A stretch of 64,000 bases of DNA from NCBI GenBank assembly GCA_016584305.1, contig JACEEZ010009377.1:35001-99000 (forward strand), written 5' to 3'. The stretch's first letter is position 1. Each line of letters begins with the position of its first letter. Made by a program: the position numbers and the translations under genes. The stretch is from Chionoecetes opilio (taxonomy: Eukaryota; Arthropoda; Malacostraca; Decapoda; Majidae). The notes beneath the pieces are model-generated. The model was given only the letters and a program-made list of their open reading frames with translations. It was not told the origin of the DNA and searched no databases. This document shows, piece by piece, positions 34,601 through 45,425 of this stretch.

Positions 34601-35400
34601 TTCCCATCCTTTCATTTATTTTTATTCTTTTTCCTCTTTTATTTATTTTTATTTATTTTTCTCTTCTATCTACTTTTTTTTTTTTATCTCTTTTATTTAA
34701 TTTTATTCTTTTTCTCTTTTATTTATTTGTATTCCTTTTTCTCTTATATTTATTTTTATTCTTTTTCTCTTATTTATTTTTATTCCTTTTTCTCTTTTAT
34801 TTATTTTTATTCTTTTTCTCTTTGATTTATTTTTATTCCTTTTTCTCTTATTTATTTTTATTCCTTTTTCTCTCTTTTATTTAATTTTATTCCTTTTTCT
34901 CTTTTATTTATTTTTATTCCTTTTTCCTTTTTATTTATTTTTATTCCTTTTTCTCTTTTATTTTTTTTTATTTTTTTTTCTCTTATTTATTTTTATTCCT
35001 TTTTCTCTTTTATTGATTTTTATTCCTTTTTCTTTTTTATTTATTTTTATTCCTCTTTCTCTTTTATTTTTTTTATTTTTTTTTCTCTTATTTATTTTTA
35101 TTCCTTTTTCTCTTTTATTGATTTTTATTCCTTTTTCTTTTATTTATTTTTATTCTTTTTTTATTTTATTAATTTTTATTCCTTTGTCTCTTTTTTTTTT
35201 TTATTCTTTTGTCTCTTTTATTTATTTTTATTCCTTTTTCTCTTTTATTTATTTTTATTCCTTTTTCTCTTTTATTTATTTTTATTCCTTTTTCTCTTTT
35301 ATTTATTTTTATTCCTTTTTCTCTTTTATTTATTTTTATTCCTTTTTATTTTATTTATTTTTATTCCTTTTTCTCTTCTATCTATTTTTATTCCTTTGTT
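34601..35400. repeat. ~27-bp minisatellite (TTTATTTTTATTCCTTTTTCTCTTT)
   Basis: Clear units of TTATTTATTTTTATTCC plus TTTTTCTC, about 28 copies. Counterpart at 43370-43995. Confidence 0.95.
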
Positions 35401-35494
35401 TTCTTCCCATCCTATCTTCTTTTTCTTCCTTTCCTTTCCTTCTTTCCCTGACAGTTGTTGCATTCAAGTGATTGGAACAGAACATGGGGACGAT

Positions 35495-35582
<88 letters not shown>
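35495..35582. repeat. (GA)n microsatellite
   Basis: GA tract with one GATGAGA interruption. Counterpart 43999-44122 is shorter in perfect runs and carries GAC interruptions. Confidence 0.95.
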
Positions 35583-35585
<3 letters not shown>

Positions 35586-35985
35586 AACAACATATTCAAG
35601 CCGCTAACTCAGTAGCATCATTGCTACTGAATATTTACAATTACATAAAAAACAACACCAAAGAAATGTATATAAGATGAAAAAAATAAGATGCAAGGTG
35701 AGGGGAAAGAGTTATGCATCAGACATCAAAGCAAAAGGGGAAAATAAATTGTGTTTCAAGGGGAAAAGAGATAATAGATTTTTCATTTTCTGTTCAAAGG
35801 TATCTGACTGCTTGTGTTACCGAACCTTACCCTCTTTTTTCCTCTTGCCCTTTCCCCTCCTTTGCTCCTATCTCCATCCTTCTCTCCTACCTTACCCTCT
35901 TTTTCCCCTCTCCTTTTCCTCTCCTTACTCCTTATCTCCATCCTACCGTCTTACCTCCCTCATCTCCTTTGCCCCTACCTCAATA
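35583..35985. other. Duplicate-copy unique anchor and CCTCTTTT-rich segment
   Basis: The 5' part (AACAACAACATATTCAAGCC onward) is shared with 44122-44360. The rest is pyrimidine-rich. No gene. Confidence 0.6.
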
Positions 35986-35989
35986 TATC

Positions 35990-36412
35990 TCCCACCTGCC
36001 TCTCCCACCTGCCTCTCCCACCTGCCTCTCTCACCTGCCTCTCTCACCTGCCTCTCCCACCTGCCTCTCCCACCTGCCTCTCCCACCTGCCTCTCCCACC
36101 TGCCTCTCCCACCTGCCTCTCCCACCTGCCTCTCCCACCTGCCTCTCCCACCTGCCTCTCTCACCTGCCTCTCCCACCTGCCTCTCCCACCTGCCTCTCC
36201 ACCTGCCTCTCCACCTGCTCTCCCACCCTGCCTCTCCACCTGCCTCTCCCACCTGCCTCTCCCACCTGCCTCTCCCACCTGCCTCTCTCACCTGCCTCTC
36301 CCACCTGCCTCTCTCACCTGCCTCTCCCACCTGCCTCTCCCACCTGCCTCTCCCACCTGCCTCTCCCACCTGCCTCTCGTCACCATGCCTCTCCCCTGCC
36401 CTCTCCCACCTG
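35990..36412. repeat. 13-bp minisatellite (CCACCTGCCTCTC)
   Basis: About 32 units of CCTGCCTCTCCCA with TCA variants. Copy 2 keeps only about five units (45093-45180). Long frames (280 and 269 codons) are P/A/S/L repeats. Confidence 0.96.
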
Positions 36413-36559
36413 CCTCGCTTCACCTGCTCCCACGCTGTCCGCCTCCCTCTCCCAGTGTTGTTGAGAGGCAGGCGTCCAACCATCTCAATTTCGTTTCAGG
36501 TAAAACAACTCCACCTTAATTAATGAATAGCTGATTAGTGGGATTGGTGTGCGAAGGTG

Positions 36560-36745
36560 ACAGGTCCTCCTCCTCCCCTCCTCTTCCTACTCCTCTTCCT
36601 CCTCCTCCTCCTCCTTCTTCCTGCTTCTTCTTCTCATCCACCTCCTCCTCCTCCTCTTCTTTTTTTTCTCCTCCTCCTCCTCCCTCCTCCTCCTCCTCCT
36701 CCTCTCCCTCCTCTCCCCTCCTCCTCCTGCTTCCTCTTTTCTTCC
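36560..36745. repeat. (TCC)n trinucleotide array
   Basis: CCTCCTCCT with TTC interruptions. Counterpart at 45310-45425. Confidence 0.93.
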
Positions 36746-37043
36746 TCTCCTGTATGTGTGGATTTTGTATGTGTGTATTAGTGTATGTGTTTATCATTAT
36801 CATTATTTTATTATCTTGAAACTAGTACAAGTACACAGCGCGCCAAAGCATTGTTCGCGACATCAGAACCCAGCGCTTCCATAACGGGAATTCAGAAAAT
36901 GTGCTCTATGGCAGCCTCTGCCTTCCGGAGAGATATCTTACATATGGCAGCTTGTTAAGGCACGGCCAGTCCATCAAGACACTTGAGGAATGTCAGATGC
37001 ACTTGGTCAATTATATTATAGACAAGCATTTAAAAAGTAGCGC

Positions 37044-37123
37044 CGTAGCGTGACAGCTAGAACATGTTGAAGACAGGTAAATCTATGTAGAATTCAATGT
37101 TCTAGCCTGTAACGCTAGCTACG
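37044..37123. repeat. Imperfect inverted repeat (hairpin)
   Basis: Left arm CGTAGCGTGACAGCTAGAAC(AT) at 37044-37065 pairs with ATGTTCTAGCCTGTAACGCT onward at 37097-37123, with a 31-nt loop. The arms differ by a few unpaired bases. Confidence 0.85.
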
Positions 37124-37659
37124 TCGCGAGACGACAAGGAATCTAACCTTCGGCTTTCTGAGCATAAAAGGGGTTTCTGGCACGTACTGGTCGACCCATT
37201 TCTTCACCTTCGCAATTCTGCAATCCGCTCCCGCTCACATGATTTAGATCACCCTTTTTCTAATGAATGAATTTAAGTATCCTATCCAAGGCACACTACC
37301 CTGTGACCTAATTATTAGAAGCTATACCATCAAGCATTTGTCCCCTGATCTTAATAACCAAGTCATTTTCACGCAACTACATATACTCCAATGACTATGC
37401 CACTGTTTTCGATTGCCCGACATCGCGGTTCGATCGCCCCACACAGCTGAAATGTCACCCACGAAACTAGTGTTCATTCGTCTCTACCAACCTCAGACAG
37501 CATACACACCAAGGTTCCGTTAATTACAATTATAGTTTTATTTATTAGTTTAGTCATTTTAAGATAATATAGGAATATTTTATGTTTCTTAGATTCATTT
37601 TTTTGATGTTCGGGCTTTTTTAGCATTGCAATATATTAAATTTTTTAACTATTTTTAGC

Positions 37660-37700
37660 CTGATGATGCCAGTGCCTTGGCGAACGTTGCGCATAACAAC
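37660..37700 (+). other. Hammerhead-ribozyme-like core motif (tentative)
   Basis: CTGATGA (37660-37666) is followed by a 4-bp stem GCCA/TGGC (37668-37671 with 37678-37681) and GAA (37682-37684), then GTTG/CAAC that can pair. This follows the order of hammerhead core elements, but one unpaired T precedes stem II, the base after GAA is C rather than A, and I found no convincing stem I or cleavage site. It may be a decayed ribozyme or a chance match. Confidence 0.3.
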
Positions 37701-37763
37701 TCCAAGTATGACGAGTGGTCTCTGTCACCCTAAACAGAAGATGTACAAATAAGAAATCACTTA

Positions 37764-37830
37764 TATATATATATAATATCGCTATATATATATATATATA
37801 TATCTATATATATATATTATATATATATAT

Positions 37831-37870
<40 letters not shown>
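37764..37870. repeat. (TA)n microsatellite
   Basis: TA repeats with TATC/TATT interruptions, just upstream of another copy of the TATGCGCTC..GAGTG motif. The corresponding TA tract in copy 2 is 45672-45755. Confidence 0.95.
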
Positions 37871-37871
<1 letters not shown>

Positions 37872-37953
37872 ATTTCTTTTTTTCTTTTTTATATATTCTG
37901 TTTTTTTGTTAATACTTTTTTTTTTACTGTCTTTTTTTTACGTTTTTATATTT

Positions 37954-37991
37954 GGCGTAGGTATGCGCTCCTACTGAGTGCCCCCCCCCCC
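37954..37991 (+). mobile_element. Terminal motif of the dispersed element, followed by poly-C
   Basis: GGCGTAGGTATGCGCTCCTA then CTGAGTG and a run of C. Matches the ends at 27664 and 27799. Confidence 0.7.
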
Positions 37992-38004
37992 GAGTTTACA
38001 TAGT

Positions 38005-38162
38005 ATTGGTAGTAGTGGTAGTACTAGTAGTCAAGTAGAATAGTAGTAGTCGTATTAGTAAGTAGTGATTAGTAGTAAGTAGTAGAATTAGTAGTAGTAG
38101 TAGTGGTAGTAGTAGTAGTATAGGTAGTAGAATTTAGTAGTAGTAGTAGTAGTAGTAGAATA
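38005..38162. repeat. (TAG)n trinucleotide array
   Basis: TAGTAGTAG with AAG and GG variants. Counterpart 45950-46015. It is complementary to the (CTA)n array 150 bp downstream. Confidence 0.93.
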
Positions 38163-38307
38163 GAACATAACACCTGAATTAGTCATCACAAATATATAAT
38201 TAAGTAACATCAGAAGCAATATGTAAATAAAATAACCATGACAAAAAAAACTATATCTTCTGAGAACAAGGAAGCGTACACGGCGGGTTAATAGTTTTCA
38301 TTGGCTG

Positions 38308-38481
38308 CTACTACTACTACTACTACTACTACTACACTTCTATTCCTCTACTACTACTACTACTACTATACACTAACTACTACTAACTACTACTTCTATT
38401 CCTAGCTACTACTACTACTACTCTACTACTACTACTAATACTTTCTATTCACTACTACTACTAACTACTACTACTACTACT

Positions 38482-38544
<63 letters not shown>

Positions 38545-38565
38545 TTTATTATATTATTATTATTC

Positions 38566-38599
<34 letters not shown>

Positions 38600-38602
38600 T
38601 AC

Positions 38603-38677
<75 letters not shown>

Positions 38678-38830
38678 ATACTACTAACTACTACTACACT
38701 ACTACTACTACTACTACACTACTACTACTACTACCTACTACTACTAACTACTACTACTCTACTACTACTACTACTACTCACACTACTACTACTATTACTA
38801 TTACTATTACTATTTACTATTACTACTTCA
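38308..38830. repeat. (CTA)n array with internal (TTA)n
   Basis: About 520 bp of CTA, with TTA/TAT at 38513-38595. Counterpart 46161-46350. Confidence 0.95.
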
Positions 38831-39064
38831 CATGGAAATCCTCGTGTAGGTCTCACGGCCTCTTGTACCTTCGTTTATTTTCTTATTTCTTCTACTACTC
38901 ACTTCTACTACTACTACTACTACTACAATCACGTCCCTCCACGACCCTCAGCCCCATAACCGGGAAATAAAGGAGGCCATGTTGAGTCCTTATCAGATAG
39001 TAAGTCAGCTTGTGATAGGATATGAAGAGATAAAATGTCAGTGTGGAATTGTCTATCAGTTCTT

Positions 39065-39288
39065 AATGCGCACACACACACACACACACTACACACACAC
39101 CACACACACAAACACACACACACACACACACAACACACACACACACACACACGACACCACACACACACAACACACACACACACACACACACACGACACAC
39201 ACACACACACACACACACACACCCACAACACACAACACACTCTCTCTCTCTCTTTCTGTGTGTGTTGAGAGAGAGAGAGAGAGAGAGG
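39065..39288. repeat. Compound (CA)n-(CT)n-(TG)n-(GA)n microsatellite
   Basis: CA to 39240, CT 39241-39253, TG 39257-39265, GA 39267-39287. CA is complementary to TG and CT to GA, in crossing order. Confidence 0.95.
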
Positions 39289-39640
39289 GTCGTAGAGTCA
39301 AGATGGAGTGAGAGAGATCTTGGTTTTTGAAGTGAGGTGTTTCTTCCTCCGCATTTCCTATCGTCTCTAAGTGGCCTAAAAACTTCTTGGAAAACATCCG
39401 CCAAACAGAACACTTTTTCTACGAAGTTTAGTTTGGACGTTCACTACGACAAAGACAATTCCAGGGTGTATTTCTTCATTATTTTTCGCTCTCTTTAATA
39501 ATTTCTCTTAATTTTTTACTCCTTGCTTACTTCTTACTTTTCTTACTATTCTTCTTTTCTTTCCATTTTTTTTCTGTACTTTTTCGTACTATGTTTCTTG
39601 TATTCATTTATTTATGGTTATCTTGTATTTTTTTTTTTTT
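39289..39640. other. Unique anchor of the duplication
   Basis: Shared with 47009-47375 at high identity with single-base indels. No gene. Confidence 0.7.
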
Positions 39641-39646
39641 CACTTT

Positions 39647-39768
39647 TACTACTACTACTACTACTACTACTCTCACTAATACTACTACTACTACTACTTT
39701 TACTACTACTACTACTACTACTTCTACTACTACATTTTACGACTAACTACTACTAACGACTACTACTA
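39647..39768. repeat. (CTA)n array
   Basis: CTACTACTA with TTT interruptions. Counterpart 47375-47505. Confidence 0.95.
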
Positions 39769-39769
39769 C

Positions 39770-40284
39770 TTTTCTTCATTTCTTTTCCTCTGCACATTAA
39801 TTTTCTCGTAGGCCATATTTCTCCCTTATTTATTTTCACACTTGCAAATCGTTTTACCTGTCCTCGCAGGGATAAGAAAATAAACATCTTTTTCCAGAGA
39901 AGCTCGAGGTGGGAACAAATAGCCTGACTATAGACTATTATTTTTACAGAGGCTAAATTCCATTCTATCCTAAGGTCTCCATGCTTAAAAAAGTATGTCT
40001 ATGTTTTACCTGATAATATGGTTAACTATATATAAATACAACTGAAAATTTAGAAGAACCGTAGTATTCCCTTCTCCTGGCATCAAATATCAGTCAGTAA
40101 GCAGCAAGGGGTCAGGATTTTTCACCTCGTTAAAAAAACAGAGTATACCTTCTTTGCTTTCCTCGTCCCTTCCTCTTCACGCCCTCACACATTACTAGTA
40201 CCTTCTACAGTCTACAGCTTCTCCTTCAGGCAGGTTATGAAGAGAGGTTAACGGGAAGAATGAGAGAATGAGGCGTGTGAAAAA
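39770..40284. other. Unique anchor of the duplication, no gene
   Basis: Copy 2 holds the same sequence at 47506-48025. A 99-codon frame exists only in copy 2 (47718-48017) and is broken by indels here, so it is not a conserved gene. Confidence 0.7.
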
Positions 40285-40355
40285 ATCTCTCTCTCTCTCT
40301 CGTTTCTCTCTCATCCTCATCCTCTCTCCTCTCTCCTCTCTCTCCGCTCCTCTCT

Positions 40356-40406
<51 letters not shown>
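40285..40406. repeat. (CT)n microsatellite
   Basis: CT with TCA/TCC interruptions. Counterpart 48022-48204. Confidence 0.94.
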
Positions 40407-40409
<3 letters not shown>

Positions 40410-40465
40410 CATTTTCTAGTCTCTACCTTTCTTCACCAATATATTACAGGTACATAGTAACGAAG

Positions 40466-40518
40466 GGGAGGAGGAGGAGAGGAGGAGGAGGAGGAGGAGG
40501 AGGAGGAGGAGGAGGGAG
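40466..40518. repeat. (GGA)n array
   Basis: GAGGAGGAG. Counterpart 48266-48318, with the flanks TTACAGGTACATAGTAACGA and GAACGAGATTGCTTCGCTCA preserved. Confidence 0.95.
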
Positions 40519-40589
40519 GAGCCCTGCATGAACGAGATTGCTTCGCTCACAGATTGGCCTTTTATTAAACCAGGATCGCTGTAGGACCT

Positions 40590-40890
40590 TTTCTCCTCGC
40601 TCTCCATTCTTGACCCTCTCCTCCCTTCCCTCTCTCCCCTCTAACTCCCCTTCTTCCCCTCCCCCTCCCCTACCTCCCCATCCCCTCTCTCCCAACCTCC
40701 CCCTATCCCATCCTCCCCCTCACCCTATCCTTCCCCTCACCCTCCCCTTCTCTCTCCCCCTCTTTGACCCCTTTCCCCTTTCCTCCCTACCCCTCACCTT
40801 TCCCTTCCCCTCTCTCTCGTCCCTCGATCTAGTACCCTTCATCCCCCCTCTCTGACCTCTTCTGACCTCTCCCTCTGACCTCTCTCACCG
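40590..40890. repeat. CCCTCTCC-type pyrimidine array
   Basis: CTCCCCTACCTCCC/CCTCACCC repeats. Counterpart 48380-48690. Confidence 0.88.
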
Positions 40891-40931
40891 CAACTCTCAG
40901 TAAATTGGTGTTTTGCAAGGGGGGGGAAAAA

Positions 40932-41029
40932 GACGAGAGAGAGAGAGAGAGAAGAGAGAGGAGAGAGAAGAGAAGAGAAGAAAAAAAGAGAGAGAGGGGA
41001 ATGAGAGAGAAGGAGAGAAAAGAGAGAAA
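40932..41029. repeat. (GA)n tract at the junction between duplicate copies
   Basis: GA tract exactly where copy 1 ends and copy 2 begins, the natural place for misassembly or unequal exchange. Confidence 0.93.
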
Positions 41030-41323
41030 TTAAGGATTAAGTCATGTTCTGGAATCCTAAACTTAGGGACTCTGGAAGGACTTTAAGAAGCTATACAGGA
41101 ACTTGCAAGGACTTGGGAGTGAAGGGAAAAAATAAGAGATAGGAGTGAAAAAAGTGTCATTGATTGTTTTCCTTCTTTTATCGCTTGTCTTTCATGCCCT
41201 CCTTCATCACTTCTGTCTGTTATTCCCTCCTTTATTGCCTCTGTCCTTTATTCCCTTCTTCGTGCAGTATCTGAAGAAGTTATGATTGAAGTGAAAATTT
41301 AAAATGAAGGTGAGTTTTTTTTT

Positions 41324-41328
<5 letters not shown>

Positions 41329-41360
<32 letters not shown>

Positions 41361-41402
41361 TGTGGTGTGTGTGTGTGTGTCTGTGTCTGTGTCTGTGTCT
41401 GT

Positions 41403-41445
<43 letters not shown>

Positions 41446-41450
41446 TCTGT
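41329..41450. repeat. (TG)n/(TGTC)n microsatellite
   Basis: TG tract with CTGTGT variants, counterpart of 33074-33141. Confidence 0.96.
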
Positions 41451-41596
41451 GAGGTCCTGTTTCGTCCAGGTCCCTATGTTTAGTCAGTTCCCAAATTGTG
41501 GGGACGTGTGTTGTGATGTATTTGAGGTGGTGAGTCGTGGTGTTGTTTGTTGTTTTGTGCCAGTAATACTTTTGTTCCAGTATATGTGGGCCGAAC

Positions 41597-42575
41597 GAGG
41601 TGGTGTGGTGTGGTGGTGGTGGTGTGTGGTGGTGAGGTGGTGGTGTGGGTGGTGGTGGTGGGGGGTGGTGGTGTGGGGGTGGTGGTGGTGGTGTGGTGTG
41701 GGGTGGTGTGGTGGTGGTGGTGGGTGGTGGTGGTGGTGGTGGTGTGTGGTGGTGGTGTGGTGTGGTGGTTGTGGTGGTGGTGGTGTGTGGTGGTGGTGGT
41801 GGTGGTGGTGGTGGTAGTGGTTTGTGGTGGTGGTGGTGTGGTGGTGGTGGTGGTGGTGGTGTATGTGGTGGTGATGGTGGTGTGGTGTGGTGGTGGTGGT
41901 TGGTTGGGTGGAGGTGGGGGGTGGTGGTGGTGGTGGTGTGTGGTGGTGGTGGTGGTGGTGGTGGTGGTGGTGGTGGTGGTGGTGGTGGTAGTGGTGTGGT
42001 GGTGGATGGTGGTGGTGGTGGTGGTTGGTGGTGGTGGTGGTGGTGGTGTGGGTGGTGGTGGTGGGTGATGGTGGATGGTGTGTGGTGTGGTGGTGTGGTG
42101 GTGGTGGTGGTGGTGGTGGTGGTGATGGTGGTGTGGTGGTGGTGGTGGTGGTGTGGTGATGGTGTGGTGGTGTGGTGGTGGTGGTGGTGGTGATGGTGGT
42201 GGTGATGGTGGTGGTGGTGGTGATGGTGGTGGTGGTGGTGGTGGTGGTTTGGGGGTGTGGTGGGGTGGTGGTGGTGGTGGTGGTGGTGGTGGTGGTGGTG
42301 GTGGTGATGGTAGGTGGTGGTGGTGTAGTGGTGATGGTGTGGTGGGTAGTGTGTGGTGGTGGTGGTGGTGGTGGTGGTGGTGGTGGTGGTGATGGTGGTG
42401 ATGGTGGTGGTGGCTGGTGGTGGTGGTGGGGGTGGTGGTGGTGTTGGTAGGTATGGTGGTGTGGTGGTGTAGTGGTGGTGGTGGTAGTGGTGGTGGTGGT
42501 GGTGGTGGTGGTTGGTGGGTGGGGTGGGTATGGTGGTGTGGTGGTGGTGGTGGTGGTGGTGGTGGTGATGGTGTT
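41597..42575. repeat. ~980-bp (GGT)n array
   Basis: GGT trinucleotides with GTG and GAT interruptions, the longest GGT array in the window. Frames of up to 182 codons are G/V/W strings. Confidence 0.97.
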
Positions 42576-42639
42576 TGGAGGTGTATGTTATTTTTATTTT
42601 ACTTTTATTTTAAACAGTAATTAATAGAATATGATTAAA

Positions 42640-43230
42640 GGTGATAGGAATGGTTTTTCTTCTATCTCTTTGTGCCTTTCCCTATTTTCCCTTCTTTTCC
42701 TTCATTCCCTGTCATTGTTACCCTGCATTTCAATTCTTTTGCCTTCTATTTTCCTTTTTATTGCCAACTTTTTTTCTGGTTCCTTTCTTTCAAATTTTTC
42801 CTTCTATTTTCCTCTTCTTTCCAAATTTTTCCTTCTTTTTTCCTCTTCTTTCCAAATTTTTCCTTCTTTTTTCCTCTTCTTTCCAAATTTTTCCTTCTTT
42901 TTTCCTCTTCTTTCAAAATTTTCTTTTATTTCCTCTCTTGCCAACTTTTCCTTCTTTTTCCTCTTCTTTTCCAAATGTTTCAGTTCTATTTTCCTTTGCT
43001 TTCATTTTTTTCATTTTTCCTTTCCCTTTTCTTTGTAGTCTATAATTCCATCAACTTTTACCTCTTTTCTAATAGTTCAGTACTTTTTTCTTTTTTTTTT
43101 TCCTTTTTTCTTTTCTTAATTTCCTCATTTCTTGCATAAAACCTTTCGTTCTAATATTTTTTTTGTAACAATATTGTTACTTTCATTTTTTCTTTTCATT
43201 TTCTTTTAACTTTTCTAAGCTTCCTCCTGA
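42640..43230. repeat. Pyrimidine-rich TTTTTCCTTCT array
   Basis: Units of TTTCCAAATTTTTCCTTCTT and TTTTCCTCTTC (~31 bp), best seen at 42786-42930. Confidence 0.9.
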
Positions 43231-43369
43231 CCTGCATTGTCTGACTTCCTTGTCTTCCCGTTCTTCTTATCTCGTCTTTTGTTACCTTTATTTTTATTTT
43301 ATTATCCTTTCTTTTTCTTTTATCCTTCGCCACTTCCTTCCCGTCCCCATTCCTGTCAGAATTTTTATC

Positions 43370-43995
43370 CTTTATCTCTTTTTTTTTTTTTTTTTTTTTT
43401 TTTTCTCTTTTATTATTTTTATTAGTTTCTATCTATTCTATTTTTGTTGTTGTCTTTTATTTATTTATTCCTTTTATCTTGTAATTATTTTATTCCTTTT
43501 TCTCTTATTTATTTTCATTCCTTTTTTTCTTTTAGTGGTTTTTATTCCTTTTTCTCTTTATTTATTTTTATTTCCCTTTTTTTTCTATTATTCTTTTTAT
43601 TCTTTTGTCTCTTTTATTATTTTTATTCCTCTGTCTCTTTTATTTATTTTTATTCCTTTTTCTCTTTTATTTATTTTATACTTGTTATCTTTTATGTATT
43701 TTAGCCTTGTTCGCTTTTATTTATTTTTATCCTTTTTCTCTGTATTTATTTTTATTACTTTTTCTCTTATTTATTTTTATCCTTTTTCTCTTTTAATTTA
43801 TTTTATTCCTTTTTATCTTATTATTTTATTCCTGTTCTCATATTTCTTTTTATTCCTTTTGTCATTTTTTATGATTTTATTCCTTTTTCTCTTTATTTAA
43901 AAAAATTATTTTTTTATTCCTTTTTCTCTTTTATTTATTTTTAATTCCTGTTTTCTCTTTTATTTATTTTTTATTCCTTTGTTCTATTCCTCTTT
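43370..43995. repeat. ~27-bp minisatellite, copy 2
   Basis: TTTATTTTTATTCC/TTTTTCTC units, more degenerate than copy 1. Confidence 0.92.
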
Positions 43996-43998
43996 TTA

Positions 43999-44122
43999 GA
44001 GAGAGAGAGAGGATTATTGAGAGAGAGAGGATGAGAGAGATGAGAGAGACGAGAGAAGAGATGAGAGCGACGAGAAGAGACGAGAGAGAGAGGAGAGAGA
44101 GACGAGAGAGTAGAGAGAGAGA
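43999..44122. repeat. (GA)n with GACGA interruptions
   Basis: GA-rich tract, counterpart of 35495-35582. Confidence 0.92.
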
Positions 44123-44369
44123 ACAACAACAACATATTTAAACCGCCTAAATCGACTCATCATTGCTAATGAAATATTTACAATGAAATAAAAAAAACAC
44201 AAAGAAAGGTATTAAGATGAAAAAAAATAAGATGCAAGGTGAGGGGGAAAGAATTATGCATTCAGATATCAAAGCAAAAGGGTGAAAATTAATATGTTTC
44301 GAGGGGAAAGAAATAATAGATTTTTAATTTTCTGTTCAAAGGTATAAGACTGCTGGTTTACCTAACTCT

Positions 44370-45092
44370 ACCTCCTTTTTTCCTCTTGCCCGTTCCCTCG
44401 TTACTCCTTATTCTCCATCTTCCCTCCTACCTGCCTCTTTTTACCCTCTCTATTTCCTCATTTGTCCTTTGCTCCTATCTCAATCTTTCCCTCCTACCTG
44501 CCTCTTTTGTTCTCTCCCTTTCATTCATTTTGCTCCTATCCATCCTACCCTCTTTCCCTTTCCTCTTCTTTGCTCCTCTCTACATCCTTCTCTCCTTACC
44601 TTCCTCTTTTCCCCTCTCTTTTCCTCTTTTTTGCTCCTCTCTACATCCTTCTCTCCTACCTTACCCTCTTTTGTTCCCCTTTCCTTTTCCTCTCCTTACT
44701 CCTATCTACATCCTCTTTCTTTACCCTAAACCCTCTTTTTCCTCTCCTTCCTCTCCTACTCCTAATACATCCTTCTCTTTACCTAACCTCTTTATCCCCT
44801 CTCATTTTCCTCTTCGAGTTGCTCCTATCTCCATCCTTCTCTCCCTAACCTTTACCTCACTTACCCCTCTCTTCTTTTCCCTCCCTTTTCTCTCTTCTTT
44901 GCTCTCTATCTCCATCCTTCTCTCCTACCTTACCCTCTTTTTTTTTACCCATTCCTTTTCCTCTTCTTTGGGTCTCCATACCATCCTTCTCTCCTACTTA
45001 CCCTTCTTTTTCCCCTCCTTTTCTCTCCTTACTTCTATCTCCATACCTACCGTCTTACCTACCTAATATCCTTTGCTCCTACCCACTAGATC
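44370..45092. repeat. Pyrimidine-rich TCCATCCTTCTCTCCTACC array
   Basis: Repeated ATCCTTCTCTCCTACCTTAC and CCCTCTTTT phrases at ~55-70 bp spacing, about nine units. Copy 1 has only two or three (35840-35960). Confidence 0.85.
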
Positions 45093-45182
45093 TCCACCTG
45101 CCTCTCTCAGTGCCTCTCCCACCTGCCTCTCACCTGCCTCGCCCACCTGCTCTCCCACCTGCCTCTACGCCTCTCAACCTGT
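45093..45182. repeat. 13-bp minisatellite, short copy-2 version
   Basis: About five units of CCACCTGCCTCTC, against about 32 in copy 1. Confidence 0.9.
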
Positions 45183-45309
45183 GCCCGCCTCCCTCTCACA
45201 AGTGTGTTGAGAGCAGCGTTCACCAATACCTAATTTCGATTGTCAGGTAAACAACTCCACCTTAATAATGAAAATAGATGATAGGGGATTGTGTGACGGA
45301 CAGGTGAAC

Positions 45310-45425
45310 GGTCTCCTCCTCCTTCTCCTCCTCCCCGCCCCTCCTCCTACTCCGCTCCTCCTCCTCCTCCTCCTCCTCCTCTCCTCTCCCCTCCCTCCTC
45401 TCCTCCCTCCTCCTCTTCCTTTGGT
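45310..45425. repeat. (TCC)n array
   Basis: CTCCTCCTC with CCCC interruptions. Confidence 0.93.

Larger units (their letters stand above)
36780..37755. mobile_element. ~0.9-kb insertion unique to duplicate copy 1, possible retroelement fragment
   Basis: This complex segment has no counterpart in copy 2, where ~120 bp of other sequence (45560-45680) sits between the same flanking arrays. It holds a 75-codon open frame on plus ending at a stop near 37051 (residues include VLYGSLCLPERYLTYGS) that matches no family I can name, a strong inverted repeat (37044-37065 with 37097-37123), and a 3' part reading CTGATGATGCCAGTGCCTTG, which resembles the ends of Penelope-like elements as I recall them. 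The identification is tentative. Confidence 0.5.
32750..40920. repeat. Large tandem duplication, copy 1 (~8.2 kb)
   Basis: It begins TTAAGGATTAAGTCATGTTC and ends TTTTGCAAGG. The same order of unique anchors recurs in copy 2: 36452-36520 vs 45193-45270, 37954-38300 vs 45916-46165, 39291-39470 vs 47009-47200, 39885-40275 vs 47628-48025, 40410-40920 vs 48205-48716. The arrays between anchors match in type but not in length. No gene is contained. Confidence 0.93.

Noticed and set aside
35677..36523. 280- and 269-codon P/A/S/L-rich frames resembling a repetitive structural protein
   Set aside because: They coincide with the 13-bp CCACCTGCCTCTC array, both frames are equally open, and the duplicate copy at 45093 has lost nearly all units.
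36826..37050. 75-codon frame in the copy-1-specific insertion as a gene
   Set aside because: No start codon context, no recognised domain, short, and inside a likely mobile fragment. Noted only as part of that element.
37430..37445. GGTTCGATCGCC resembling a plus-strand B box
   Set aside because: One mismatch and no A box within the expected 30-60 nt upstream.
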